Shown in pieces: positions 36,868 to 51,600 of a stretch of 64,000 nucleotides of DNA. A model generated the notes under the pieces. The model saw only the letters and a list, made by a program, of their open reading frames with translations, made no database searches and had not been told where the DNA came from. The first letter of the stretch is position 1, and each line of letters starts with the position of its first letter. The stretch is from Corvus cornix cornix (lineage: Eukaryota > Chordata > Aves > Passeriformes > Corvidae). The stretch lies in assembly GCF_000738735.6 (NCBI RefSeq), contig NC_046339.1, forward strand, positions 17,304,714-17,368,713, read 5' to 3'. The position numbers and the translations under genes are program-made.

Positions 36868-39370
36868 CTGTCCATCCCTGCTACTAGAACTAGCTGAAAG
36901 AGTCCGACTGCATTCCTGGGCACTTGGAGTCTTACCTAACTTCAGATATGGAGGGAGTTCACTTAAAGACATGGGAGCTTGTTGTCTCCTCCAAAACACC
37001 ATGAACTATAGAGATTTAGCAAGTGTGTTTGAAAGCCTGGCTTAAAAATGTACAGGTTTCCTTTGGCTGGTAGGTCATTGCTGAAAAAGGACTGCAACAG
37101 CCAGAAGGACTTCAAAGGAGTTCACATCTGAACCAGAGCTGAATTTCTTTCGCAGCTTGGGCAAGTTTCCAGAGCAGAAAGAAAATCAGATACGGATTTT
37201 AAATATCATCAGCCTTGCAAATCAAGCACCAGGTTCAAGTGTACAGAGAAGGAGGGACCTTGACTGAGTGCCCAGCCCCAGTTATGTGCCTTTGAGCTCC
37301 TGTGTCTGAGCGGGAGGGGAGTAACCATCAGGAACACCTCCACCCTGCCCCTTTGGGAGACCCTCAGCTTTCCTCTTCCTGGCTTTCATTCTGGCTCTTT
37401 GTTCTCTTTTTTCCATCTTCTGGTTCTGTTTCCAGAAATGCCATGAGTTCCCCATACAGTTGTTTTTCCTGTCAGGTTTCCCAGTGCCTGTGGTGACTGC
37501 ATCCCACAAGTCTCCCTGGTCCAGCCGCAAGTCCAGAAGCTGATGTTGTCTTAGGTGTGAGCCTTCTCAGCCTCTCCTCATATAATCCGTCCACACATGG
37601 CAAGAAATCAAGGTATTTTAAAAGCAAACCCAGTTCTTTACAAAATAGAGAATTTTCTGAAACAAACAATTGTGTGTATTTAAAGGATTTTTTGTCTTTC
37701 TTCACTCAAAGGTTTTTTTGTTCTTCATCAGTATTGAAGACATCCTGTTTTAAGAAATTTAGATTAAAACTAACTTAACACAGTATACCCCAGTATTCTT
37801 ATAAAAAATGCTCACTTGTTTAAACGTCTTTACAAATCCCAGGGAATAAATACCAGCATCAGCATTGAGACTGAAGTGAAGTTAGAGGAATCATTTATTT
37901 CTCAATAAATTTAGGCTACTCAGCTCCTGAAATCCACAGGTTTTCATCCTTTTTCTTGTGATTTGGTTGCATAAGGTAATAATTGCGTAGGCAGGAAGCA
38001 TTCCTTCACACAGACCTTGTCTTTAGTTTCAGTATTTCCAAAGGAGACCTCCCAGCCTGCTTGGAGCAACCTTCCAGAAGGCAGTTCAGAGACCTGCTTT
38101 ATATAGAAATCCTTTCTGCTCCCAAGTAAAGCTGTTATTGGTCAGGAGAGTTGTTGACTCTCTCCTTTATCGACCCAACTGCTAGTCCAGAACAACTTTG
38201 GGATTTTTTACTTTGTTAAGATCTAACGATGAGTCAAAGTGACCAAAGGAGGGTCAGAGTAGCTGCAGAGCTGCTGGCTGCCTTCCCAGCCCTGTGCTCC
38301 TGGTGGTTGTGTCTGACTCCTGCACAGATCCAGTGGCAGCAACCAGGAGCTTGGGCTGAGACCTTCCTTGCCCCAGTAAGTTGATACATCCCCTGTAACA
38401 AACACAGACCAGAATATTACTGTAAGTAGGTCTATTATATAAGGCAGCTAAGAAATTAGCAGGAAACAAAGCAAAACCTGGCTCCATTAAATCTGATTAG
38501 TAGTTTTTGTTAGAAAGTGCTGGCAGCACGAAGATTTTATTTGTGTTGTTTCACAGAGGTTGGCTGATAGTAAATGACTGAAGCTGAGTAAGGAGTGCTG
38601 TATTTACATGTGCTGTGTCCAAAACAGTCTTGATGTTCATGTGTGAGTTTAAATCTTCCCCAAGCCTGTGCAGAAGTGACTGCCTGAATATTAACTTTCA
38701 AAAGCGGGAAATGTATTTCCCAGGGCCCATGGATATTTAAATCCCTAGTTTTTGGCTTTGCTCATTATAGGATGCATCCTTCCCTCTGATTAAGGTGTTT
38801 ATGAACTATGTATTGCCAGATAAACACAAATAAATGAGACTGATTTATGAGTTACCAGCCCTCAGTAATTATTGGTGATTGATGCAGTCTTAGTATGGTT
38901 TGGGTTGCACCTCCAATGCAGCTGCTTGAAGGTGTCTGTACCCTCCTTGTGGCTCTCTTTCCCTTCTGGGAGGGGGAAGAGACCATTCCTGAAGCCTGAA
39001 CCTGGCTTCTGAATTTCTGTAGTCTTTCAAGTTTGCTTTTATTTGTTATATTTGACATGTCTCATTAAGTGACTTATTAGTGGGGTATTGAATATTGATG
39101 AATATTAGGGCATCTTTGTTCTTAGTTCTACAGCTGCACTTTGATTAGTCCTCTTTTCCATCATATAAGTTGTATTGAAATACAGTGTATGTTTTGGAAC
39201 AGAAAATTAAATGCTATAAGTCAATCTGAAAACTAATAGCTACCAGAAGCTAAATTTAAGTCTGTCAGCAGCCCAGGGGTTATTTGGGCAGGCAAGTTCT
39301 CAGCCGACTCTCTGGATAAGATGCAGAAAGGTTACATCATTGCAAGGCTCTGGCTGGCAAAACATGCCCT
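36868..39370. other. Intergenic DNA, part 3
   Basis: No gene supported. Short frames only, on both strands. Confidence 0.55.
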
Positions 39371-39640
39371 AAGAGCAGAACACCGTTGCTTAGCGACTCG
39401 TGACGGATGATTAACCCTTTCCCAGAACTCCCAATATTCCTATGGAAACCCTCCTGAGCCATCATTGTGGACAATAATTGAATGTGAAGAAACTACTCGA
39501 ATTATCTTTAGCCACTAGATGTATTGATTTATTAATCATTAATGTTTAATGAAGGACTGTCTTAATCTTACCATTAGTTACTGAAGGAGATCACTAAATC
39601 AAGTCATTTGTCCATAGCATGACGTGTAATTTTTGCAAAG
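39371..39640. promoter_or_regulatory. Candidate conserved noncoding element
   Basis: A motif-dense, mostly AT-rich block. It contains an imperfect RFX X-box GTTGCTTAGCGAC (39385-39397), TGACG half-CREs at 39401 and about 39622, and opposed SOX-type half-sites ATTGTGGACAAT (39464-39475). Homeodomain-type ATTAATCATTAATG sequence also occurs at about 39530. No open frame. Conservation cannot be tested here. Confidence 0.3.
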
Positions 39641-42600
39641 AAAGGCTCATATCATCACAGTAAAGGTGGAGTAAGAAGTGATTAAAACTATTTTGGGACT
39701 GATGGTGGTTAATGCCACTGCTGCTATTTCTTCATATGAACTCAGGTATTTCTAAAATTTCAGCTTAATTTAAAGGCTCAGCCCATGAGTTGACATTTCT
39801 CTTCCATGGGGTACCTTGAAGCAGAGTTCAGTACTAACAGGAGTTAGGGAAGTTCCTCACCTCTCATCCCTTTCCACTGCAACAGAGACATTATGAAGTC
39901 CATTTCAGTCTGAAAACAGTCATTTTAATTAAAAATATAATTAATCTTTGATGTTGGTGAACTGAAAAAGTTCTGTTCTCTTGTTTGAAAGGTGCCTGAA
40001 ATTCAGCATGAGCTGATAAGCAGGAATGTGTGGGTGTGGTGGGAGGGTTTGGTTTTACCTGGTGGCCTTTTGCAGATAACACAGAGCAGAAATTTTCCAC
40101 ACAGTGTCACTAATGTGTTCCAGCACTTGGGTTGATTTTTTCAAAACGTGATCACTTTGGAGGGTGTTCACCTCACTGCAGCTTGAGCTCACTTAATGTG
40201 AGATGTGGAGTCAGTCTAGCTGTGGACAGCCAGAGCAAGACGAGCAATTCTCACCTCTCAAGCAGCCCCTTGGCTGGGCTGGGCTGCCCGGGCTTGCCCT
40301 CTTCTGAAGCAGCCTGGAAAGACCATTGGACTCCAGCCCACGGACAGTGCTGGGTGAGAGGAGCCCGGTCCTCCGGCTGGACGGGTGTCCTGAGATGTGT
40401 TATCTTCACAAGGATGGCTTGCTTCACAGTGTTCAATGTGCTGCTGAACAACAGCGCCAGAGCAACATGGTGTTCCACTGCAGCAGTGGAAAAATGCCCC
40501 ATGGGAACAGAGGTAAAAGCATAGATAGAGGATTTTAAATTGCAATGGTGACTCTCTGTGATTTTAGTTGGTAATAAAGGCAAGAATTCCCTTGGAGCAA
40601 GAAACACTCTTGGTTTCACCTCTCCCCCTCGAGGAGTTCCAGCAGCAGCAATAAGTTTCTGTAACTATTGACCCTCAGTTCTGGTAGCTTGAGAGAAGGT
40701 GGGGGCTGAGAGCAGCTGCCATGGACATGGGCCTGTGTGCACTCGCAGCACCTGTGTGACTCTGCTTCATCAACAGGGAAAACCACCTGAGCTAGAAACA
40801 TTTTCTACTTGGTAGTGTTCTCTCTTGTTTGCAGATGGGTAACTGTGACCTTAGCAGAGACTTACAAGCCATTAGAATCAATCCAGGTGACAATTTGGCA
40901 CGAAGATAACCTTTCTATGACATATTCAAATGCAGGCCCTGTGTTTCTTAATTTGTCCTTATTCTGTGTGCTATCAGGCAGATACAGAGACTGCCGGTGA
41001 TCTTGTTTCCCAAATGTCTTATCCTCATGCATTTCAGACTTTCGGCTCCAGAGAGCAGCCAGCCCGTGTGACAAAACAAGCTGACTGTGTGCCATGTGGG
41101 GTTTTGCACTACTCCTTTTTGAGTGAGTCCATGCCACTGGGAGATCTCCAGGGAGATTAATGCTGTAACAGAGGCACAAAACAATGCAGATATTTCTGAA
41201 TTGTTAGGCAGATTATTTACTGTTGTTTTGAACATGCTTTCTTAACTTGCCAACAGCAAAAAGAAACTCGTGTGACTGACATCTGAGCTGTTTTCTCTTG
41301 GTGTTGTCAGTAAGAGGATGCAGCTTCCAAACAGGGATGTTTCAGCGTTTCACTAGAATGGATGGATTCAACTTGTCTGAAATACGATTTCTGCTGGTGC
41401 CTGTCAGAAGCAGCAGCCATTTGTCTTGCACTGTGCTGGCTGGTGTGTCACGCAGTCGGGACAGCATGTATTATTACGCTGCTCTGTCCCTCTCCTGGCA
41501 GGCCTTAATCATGCCAGCTGTGGTGGTTTGGTTCTGAGCAAGTGATCCTGCACTGGATCTTCCAGTTGCTCCTGGGCAGAGACCAGCCTGGGAAACCTTA
41601 ACATCAGTGCTTGTGTACAGAGGAGTCCAGCAGTTCACTGCGTGCTCCAGAGGAGGAACAAGCACATCAGTGCTCTCCTGGCGCTGGGGAGAGACAGGGC
41701 TGAAGCAGCAGAGCCCTGAGCTCTCTGCTGAGCCCTGAGAGAGGCAATATTGCGCTCTCTGCTCCTGTCCCCACGCCTGCTCCCTGGCATTGCTCAGTGT
41801 TGATGGGCACAGCAGGAGGCATCGAGTGCTCACACCACAGGCTCTGCCCTGGCTGCACCCTGAACATCTCTGTGCTCTCATCTCTGTTTCTGGGGGTATT
41901 CACAGATCTGAGGCACTGGTATTTCATAATATGCTTCTGGGAAGAAGAAACTTAAGCTGGGATTTGTGTGGGCAGTAGGGCTACAGCAAAGCAATATATG
42001 TGGATGAATCTGGTTGCCATTGGGGAAATCCTTGGCACTTCTTGTAGCTGTTCTGATTCAGATTTGGTGTGGTTTTGGGGCGCTGTGTGGTTTTGTCTCT
42101 GTAGGAGAACCTGGTCTGTGGAAAGGCTGAGACATACTTTGATGCTGGAACTGCACATGGAGTGTCCTGGGGCTGTGTGGGTTTCAGGGTGAGGGTGGTG
42201 CAGAGGCTGAGATATTTCTGTGGGCTCGGGCAGTCTTGAATCGACTCTGGGTCCCCCACAGTGTGTGAGCACACTGGGTACCTGGGGCTTAGGCTTGCAG
42301 TGAAGCCATGGCTGTTTGTAAAAGCCTGTCTCTCCCCTCCCTCCCTTCCCTGCTGCACCAGGAACGGAGAACTGTGGCAGAGAGAAAGCCCAAACACCCT
42401 GTAGAGAGTGAGGGGGACATTCACACCTGAGCACATGCTGGGACCTGCCCTGCCTCCCTGTTCACCCTGGTGGGGTGAACCCAGGTCAGCCCTGCTCCAG
42501 CATCCCCAGAGCTGTGTTAGTTCCAGGATGGATTTGCCGTCAGCAAATACACATGTACCTGCCCACAGGGATCCAGTGCTCCATTTCCCATAAATGCTTT

Positions 42601-45600
42601 AGTTTAGGGGGAAAATCTGGATATGTGGTTATTCATTAGTTCCAGGGGTGCTTCAGCCATGTGAATTGTAAATAAGAAAATGGCATATGAAATTCTAATC
42701 ACTAGAATGGGGAAATAAAAGGCAACTAATCTAGAAATTATTGATTTTCTTTTTCCAGTTGTTCAGTTTCCAGTTAATATTTAGCCACCCATCCCTGTGC
42801 CTGAATATGCTTTTGAACACAAAATGTGAGAGAGGCAGTAAGAAGTGGCTGATTTCAATTTAACGTCCTTTAATTAGTGCAGAATATAGCCTGTCGCCCA
42901 TATCTGAAGTGGAAGGGCTGCACACTGAAGCGTTCCCTGTGATGAAATAATGTGTGATTCCAGGTGAGGCTCTTTCTTTCAGCACTGTCAACAGTGAGCC
43001 CTGGAGAGTTTGTTCTTTCCAGCTGGATGATAGCAAGTGACAGATTTCTTAATATTTGTTACAGTGTTGATGCCTTTCACTGCATGGCACATCAGGAGAA
43101 AAAGATTCACCACTCTGAATAGCTGAACCTGGCCTTTTTGCTCTCACCACTGGATTTTAGTGGTATAGCTTAAAATGTAAAGCCTGTGATACGAGATTAT
43201 TAAAAGTTCTTTGTTTTAAATTGTATTAAATTCATTGTGCTTCAGAGCTAGAGCCCACCCTAATGCCACAATGCTATAGAACACAGAAATTTTTGTAAGT
43301 AACTTCTGTACAAAGCCATAGAGAGCTGATTTCAGTCACAATACAAGGGGCTGTTATGTCACATTTCTCTTTCCTTGTGGTTTATTTTGAGCAGTTTTCC
43401 ATCCTGTGAGTTGCCTTCTTACCCCCCTCAAAACCTACTAAAAATTTTATGACTTTTTTTTCTGTAGTAAAGTGGCCTCTCAGTCTTGAACGCTTAATGT
43501 TCAAGCTGTGATGGGCAGGGAAACCTGCAGGGAGAGAAACTGGGAACAGGGAGGCTGAGGGAGTCCCAGCAGTAAAGACATGGCTCTGCAGCCAGCCTGG
43601 TACACGCAGCCAGCAGAAGGGAGACCACAACCTGAAGCCCCACCACAGCCTCACTCTGGAGACAGCAATCCATCACTGTGGCTGGAGAACTTCATCAGCT
43701 GTTTTATTTTTAGTGATTGGGAAAACACATTGTCGTAGTTCCTGTTACAAAGGGGAACCTGCTTTCTCTCTCAGCTCTTCCTCTTGCAGGCTGCCCATTG
43801 TTACTGGAGACAGAGAAAACCAACTCGTAGCAGCTTTCACCGAGATGGAGATAGATGGAGAATGGCTGTGAGTATTTGAGACAAACCCTACCCTCAGGGA
43901 CACTGTGTACAGGCAGAAAGGCGCTAATCACCTCCATCCAGTCCCAATCCCTTGGCTGGGGTGTGGGTGAGTGTTTATACAAAACAACACTGATTTGCCT
44001 TCAAGCATTAGAGAGCAACTGCTAATTGTCCTAGCAAGTGTTTCAAGACTTTCTAGCCCGATAAACTTGGATGGCATCACACTGCAATGGCTGAAGAAAG
44101 TGTTTTGCAGCCATTACTGGAACTGAAAGTTAAGTAACTTTTTATGGCTACTGAAGCCAGCTCGATTAAAATGGCTTCCCTCTATGTCTCCAAGAAGTTC
44201 CTGGTAAAAGAGGTAAGAGTTGGATGTTTTGATTCTGTCTAAAAACTCATTTCCATTGTATCAAGAGGGAAAAAATTGCTACAGAATCACATAGTTCCAA
44301 GAATTGCATACAGAACAAATGCTATATTGTGAGAAGGAGGCTCTATTTCAGATAAAATATATAATTGTTATTGAGAAAGATCAGAAGACACCCATGAAAT
44401 ATGTGACTGAGAGTGTACTTGATAGTAGACAAAAATTATCATCAAACCCAAAAGTGTCCCAGTTACAAGCACTCAGTTACAGACATTCATTTCTTGTGGT
44501 CTGGATCACCTAATTCTGTCTGATAAGCATCACCTTTTTTGTGGGAGTGCGTTTCCCCCCTGACACACGTGAAAAATTTGCTCTTCCTGGCCCATTTGCA
44601 GCATCATGTAACAGCCAAGCTTGTGTCTTCACATGTCAACACAGGGTCTGATGCCCTGAGATCCTGGTCACAGGTCATAGCTTGGAGCATTGACAGTGTC
44701 TAGTAATGAGGCACTGTCATGTCAGATACAACTGGATGAGTTATTTGTAGCAAACAACTGATTTAATTTCTTTCCCTCGGTCCCTGAATGATCTACTGTG
44801 AGGTTTTGACTGCCAGAGATGTGCGTGTGTGAAATGACAATGATGGTTTTATGCAAATGGTCCCATGCTCTGGATTGCCTATCAGCTATTCAGAGGCATT
44901 ATTTCTCATTATTTGCTGTTTCGGCTGAATGACAGTCCTTGCAAGTCACGGGGCACTGAGGCTGAGCCTGAATGAACAGCTTCCAAGCTCACGTGGCGCT
45001 TCCAGGATGATCTTGCAGTAGGGCCATATGCATGCTCCGAGCATAAACCCTCATGCAAACAGATTTGCTGTGCTTTCCTCGTGTTCTTGTGCCGTGTTTA
45101 TTGCTGGCAAGGGATGGGAGTGTTGCCGGGTGTGTGGGGCAATCCCTGACTTTGTACAGAGCTTTGTGAGCACCTTTTGGCAGCATTTCCTTGGTTATAC
45201 ACACGCGGCACCCTTGCAGGGAGGCAGGGGTGAACTGGCAGTGGGCAGGGGATGATCTGGTTTGGGTTTGGCCACAGGAGCCAGTTCAGCAGTGGGGCTG
45301 GGCACTGTCCCTGCCCCTGCTCGCACAGTCCAGGCCTTTCCTCCGCCTGGGAAGCAGGTGATGTTTGCTGTGTTCCTTATGCAGTTTTTCAGCGAGAGGT
45401 TTTACATGGGAGAACTACATCACTTGTGACAGTTGTAGCTCTAAATAGGAAATGATTAATATTTCATGATTATTTTTCTGTAAGGCATGATTCTTGGGAG
45501 AATGCATCAGTCTGACTTGCTGGGGAGAATGAGCCTGTCTTGCTCAGCCTCAAATGAAAATGTAGTCAGGCACTGCATGCTAATATTGCTGCTTTAGATG

Positions 45601-48600
45601 AAAGCTCTCTGGCTGCCTGGCTAATGTTCTACTGCCAGTATGTCAGTGCAAAAGTGTGCACTTCTGTTTCTCTCATCAGTCTTGCAAGTTATCTGCCACT
45701 CTGCCTTTGCCTTGTGCACCTTTAATCTAGGTTTAAAATAGTACAAGAGGTCATGAATGTCAGCTGGCTGCATCAACTGCAAAATCTTTGATTCTGATCT
45801 TTCCTTCTTTATTTACGTATTTTTTCCTTTCTTGAATCATAAGCAAACCACTTCAAAATATTTCAGGGTTGCACCAGAGAATAGCAAACAATTGGTCAAA
45901 AAAACCATTCTTGTCTCTGTGATAGGACTTTTCTGTGAAGGTGGCTGTTCAAAAAGCCTCTAGATAACAAATATTGCCAAATATCTTACAGAACTGTTGT
46001 TCTTACAACATTAATGGAATGGTCACAGAGTTACTGTTATTCAGCAGTGAGGCCACCAAGGCTTTAACTGCCCTGGACTGCTACAAGGAAGTCTACAGGA
46101 AGATTATGGAAAGCTTGGTAAGAAAAGTGCAATGGAAACTGCTCTTTTTTCTGCTCTGCCAGTTGTTCTGTAGGAGGAGTTACACCCTACGTAGGATGCT
46201 GTTAAATACTGCAAATCAGGATGAAAGAAACAGAGGGACAGATTCCTACTTACATATAAAGGTTCTTTAACCTGAACTAAGTTAGACCAGAATAAAATGC
46301 TGTATGTTCCCCAGACTGGTATGATGACTTAATCCTTGCTCAAACAGCTGTACTGGAATATAAACTATTCACAGCAGATTCTGCTGGTCACAGCCAGAGT
46401 TTCATTGGGTTAGACACAGTAGAAAATACTCAGAGAAGTGATGAAGGACAGGCAAGATTGCAGAAAAAAACATATGTTAGAATGTGTCAGCATTGAAGTG
46501 GTCTGTGAAAGGTTAATTTAACCATCCTCCACTCCTGTCCCCTGCAAGCGCTTCACTTGCTCTTAATTACAGTCATGTCTGCCTTCTCTGTCTGTGCAAA
46601 AGAGTGGATATACTTGCTGTCACCAAGCAAAACAAGGACTCCTGGTTCTTTCTAAGATGCTATTTTGCAGCTGGATTTTTTTTGTATATCACAGCTGTTC
46701 CAAATTATTTTAAAGTATCTTTGTAGCCTCTAAATGAAGCAGAAAGAAATATGTGGGAACGGCAACTACTTTGCAAGGCCTCTACACTCACAAGACAATT
46801 GACAATAGGTTTTGGAGGGCAATGATTTACAGTACCTGAAGTACTTAGAGACCTTATTAAGGCACAGGGTCATCTCAGAACTTTTGTCTGTGCTGTGTAA
46901 GGATTCAGGGACTTAGAAAACTACATAGTCTGAATTGCTTTGCTTTGCTTTTCTGCCTTAAAACCCTGATCCATCCACCCCTTTGGGGTGTGTATAATTT
47001 TCTGCACATGTGGTTATATACTATAGTATTTAGTGGTCCATCTTTTTTAAGCTAGTGCAGCTGATATGGTAGGCAAGACTTGCTCAGCATTGTTAAAATT
47101 CATGTTGCATTATGAATTTAAGACTTCAGCACAATGCAAAGTATGAATTCAACAGCTACTCTGTAGGTCAGAGTAGTCTTCAGCTAACAGACAATATAGC
47201 CATGGGAGGATATCACATTTATCAGGGGATTGTAGGCAGCTTTGTAGATGTTACTTTCGATGATCAACAGAGCAATCAAATTTGCAGGCTTCTTTTATAA
47301 TCTGTCTGCCTGAAAATTTCTTGCTTGCTTGTTTGGGTTTTTTTTGGATCTCTTCTCCTGAAGTGTCATTGTTTGGTAAGAGGACTGGTTGTACTTGGTT
47401 ATAATAATTACAAAAAGCAGCTTGGTTTGGTTTGGTTTTGTCTGATGCCACTGGCACAAAGAAGCAGCTGCAGTTGTGTTTGGTTTCCAAGTTTATGCTG
47501 TCTGGGTGTTGCTGTCAATAGATGGCCTCTGAGCCCTAGCTGTCTATGCAGCTGTGAGAAGTAACAACATAAACTTTGTATTAAGGTTTTTGCCAATACT
47601 AATTAAAAATCATGGTTAAGGGCTCTCATTTAGCAAACACTGACTGCTGCTCAAAGCACTTAGATATGTTTTTAATTTTGTGAGTATTCCAAATATACTT
47701 GGTCTCATTACAACTGAAGCATATACTTTGAATCCTATGGGTTTACTGCTTTTTAAAAGCAAATAAATGGCTGGAATTCACATATGTGCTTGGTGGGTAA
47801 AAATCAGGAAACATAACTGGGGTTTTTATATGGATTTACTTTTGGGAGCAGGTTCTGTATTTCTGCTTCTCTGCAGATTAATTATGCTGGGATTTGCTCT
47901 GTTACGCTTCTCCCTTCAACTACTTTTTCCTAATACTTCTCTTACATTGTAAGCCTCATTTCATACATTTAATATTGCTGTTCATCAGCCTAATTACCCT
48001 TTGGTGCCACCTCCTTGGCATAGGCCCTCAAAGAGAGACTCAGTATTCCTGCCTCAGCTCCTGCACCATCTGGTCTTTCCAGTTTGGAGCCTGTGTCCGT
48101 GGTTTCCAGAGGAGCATTCATCCTTGTGCTCTGCTGGCTCACGCACTGCAGCTGCATCCCTGGCAGCTGGCTGCTTTCTTCACTTACCAGCTCCTGCTGT
48201 GTCTCCTCACATTACAGTTCTTCCTTCCTATTTTTTCCTGTCCTGTACAAAGGACCTCCATTCTTCAAAAAATATAATGAAACAGGATTGATGTCCTTCC
48301 CAGGAGCTCAGGGAGCTCTGATTCTGCACAGGACCAAGTCTGTACCTGCCATGCACTGCCAGGTCCTTGCAGAAGGGAGGATGAGGAGTGAGAAAAGGAC
48401 CTTCATGCATCAGGGTGAGAAGCAGCCAGCAGTTTCTGCAGCCATGGTCAGAGAGGCACCGAGCCACAGCACGACACCACAGGGACACACACCTGCCACA
48501 ACAAGCACCAGTACATCAGGGGAAACCGAGGAGAATCCACCTAAGCAAACAGATTGGTCATGGCTCCCTGCTCAAAAGCAAGCATCAGCAACCTGGAAGG

Positions 48601-51600
48601 GCTGGGTTTGGTTTTGTTTGTTTGTTTTTCATATAATAGCATCATGAAATTGTTATTTACAATTGAGAACCTCATCAATATTACATCTGCAACAGATGGT
48701 GAAGACCTCCCGGCATGGACAAGTAATCCGTTTAGTTCTTCAGACAAGATCTCCAGTGCCAGGCATAGCATCTGGCCTTTTGGTCCATCTTTGAGGTACG
48801 GTAGTGGAAACACACAGCCAGCCAAAGAGCTCCCTGTGACCCATGTCCACGCGGAAGCACCCACGAGCCATGCTCAGGGTGATGCTGACAGCAATTCATT
48901 GAGGGCTTTGTGACCTGATTTTAAACAGCTGCACTGAATTGCTTTTGCCTTGAATCTCAAACCATTTATTTTGGGAGAGCAGAACACTTGTATGAGATGC
49001 AGCATCATGCTGAATGCAGTAGGAACAGATGACAGGATACCTGGCATTTTTTTGGAAGATGGCCACTGAGTCCTTGGGGATGCAGGTTGCATCTGTGAGC
49101 AGCTCCTGGGCTGTGCTTTACAGGGTGTGCAGCCCTGCTGCTGGAGCGATGGACCCGGGGTGATGTTTTGCAGCACAGTGGCAGTGGCAGAAGTGCTTCA
49201 AATTAAAGGAACTAGCTACAAATTCGGTGAAAAATATATCCTCCCAGGCAGGAGCCTCAGGGCTGAGAAGGGCACTCAGCCCATCTCAGGGACTTACCAG
49301 TAAGGTATGTAAGAGAAAGTATTTGCCTTAGGGGAAAATCACAGCATTTTCTCCTAAATATATGGATTTAACTTGCCAGTCAAGGCTCTGATAGCTGAGA
49401 GAGATGTGAGACTGCTATCTAAAACAGTCTGGACATCCAAACAAACGTTCTTCCCAGCCTGAAGAAGGTTAGCAGTTGTCCTGTTTGGAGAAACAATGTC
49501 ACTGCTTGTATTTTGACCTTTGCCAGGGAAGGGAGCAGCCTGCCTATCACTTTTGTCCTGCCCCAAGAGACCTTTCCATGACTGAGTGATAAGAAAAAGC
49601 AAATTATAGATGTTACCAGAGCTTTTAATCTTTGCAGTGAATGGATGCCATGTTGTGCCATGCACCCGGCTGTACTCTGGCTCCCACTCCATCCCATGTT
49701 GGATGGAGTGCGGTGGCTTTCCATGTACACTTGCCCATTGTGGAAGTGTGCAGCTCCCAGATCACACTGTTTGATTTCTCTGCCTCCTGCTGTTCAGAAT
49801 CTGCCTCCTGCACATCTGTGTGATGGTATTAAATCCTTACCACCCAGGAGTGGGTGTCAGTAGGTCAGTGGGCTGTGCTGGTTCTGTGCTCACTCCTGAA
49901 CACAGCCTGCAGCGACTGGGGGGTAAATGATTAACCTGCATTTGTTCTGCTTTTTGCACTGGACTTGCCTTCATCCCACAGCGCACTGAAGTAGGGAAGC
50001 TGCCATTGAAACCAGCCAGTTCTCCCTGGGTCTATACCCTGAAATTCAAAGTCAGCACAGACGAACCCTAAAATTACAGGATTTCTGCTTTGATGTTGAT
50101 GTGGCAAATGCTAATAGCCAAAACCACATGGGAGGACATGAACTTGTGCTCTCTTTTTGATGCAATCACTGATTATTATGTTGACTAAACTTTTAATTTA
50201 GTATACAGTTTTTGAAAAGGGCATGGCATGACATGATTGTGCCTTGTCCACACAAGCTAACAAATCAAATTGTTTGCCCTCTTCTTGTAGGAGGAGGAAA
50301 TTCTATAACACTGTCTCTGTGCTGTGCCTTGCACTGAGTCTCTTTTGTCTATTTTTGTCACGTTATTGACCAAATACTACATTTGATTTTGACCCAGATC
50401 TGTATAAATTATTGTAGCAATAGAGTTGGAATTCACGCATATATGTACTGAGCAAAGGACAAACCTATGGCCACAGAAAGGGCTGTAATGAAACCAGTGA
50501 AATGAATGACCCTGACAAGGACAATGCACAAGAAAATTGTGATAATGTTTTACGGCACGGAGCAGAGCATGGCTTTTTGCCCTCCTAGCTTTAACATATA
50601 AATTCTCACATGCTCCATTGCTAAAGCACCTGTTGCCCTAATGGTGTGGGGATGGAAGATCCTTTGCCCACGTGTAGTAATGCCAGCATGCTGGCTCATG
50701 CTTTGGGAATGGTTGGACTCCCAGAAAAAACAAAAAGAGGAAGCACAGAAGTGTTAATTTTGAGTGGCAGTTTTGCTATTCTAAACCCTATCCCGTGTTG
50801 TCAGACTCAGACGAGGCAGCAGATAACAAAATGGACACTTTTCTGCCGGAGGCACGGAGATCCAAAATCACTGAGCTTCTTCATGTTTATGAGTGATTAA
50901 TGTGAAAATTAATGAGGCTTTAATGTAAGTAAGGGATAGAAATGACTTAGCCCCAAGATCAGGAAGTTTCTGCAGAGCAGAATTGCTAAATGATTTAGCA
51001 GAGGACTAAATAATGGAACTAATCTTGTGCACAGCTGTGAAAGCACTTCTCTCTGTTTACTTAAAATGAAAACTCACATAAATGTGTGTACAGATCATTG
51101 TTGTGCAAACTTTTTTCTCTCCCATGTAAAACTTTTGTGTTCTCTCACAAAAATATCACTGACGGGCAATCCTGACTGACTCAGATACCCCAAGGTGGCC
51201 CATACCCCAGGCTGGACCCTCACACCAGCTGAGGATCTCGCCACAAGCAGGTGGCACGCACAGGGAAGGCAGAGGCAAACCGTTTTGCTGGCTGCTGCTG
51301 GTTGCTGCCACAGCTGCTCTGAAAGGCTCAGAGGTTTCAGTTATGTAATCTCCAATGATTTGGGGTGAACCTGTGCACTTTCTCCAGCTGCCAAGACACG
51401 GTTCCTTTGTCTCCTTCCCCCATGAGCCAGCAGCAGGAAATGGCACAGCTCCTCAAAAAAAACCCCCACCTGGCTACAAGCAGACTATTTTGACTCAACT
51501 TTAGCAAAGGAGAGTGGGCTGGGGCTGGAGTAAAGGCTGCCTCTTCCATATCTGAATGATGCTGAAAGTTGCCGGGTCGTGCAGCATCCCATGGATGACA

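Noticed and set aside
41952..42434. 160-codon minus-strand frame with a second 151-codon frame overlapping
   Set aside because: Two conflicting frames of similar length without a domain or splice context point to stop-poor composition, not a gene.
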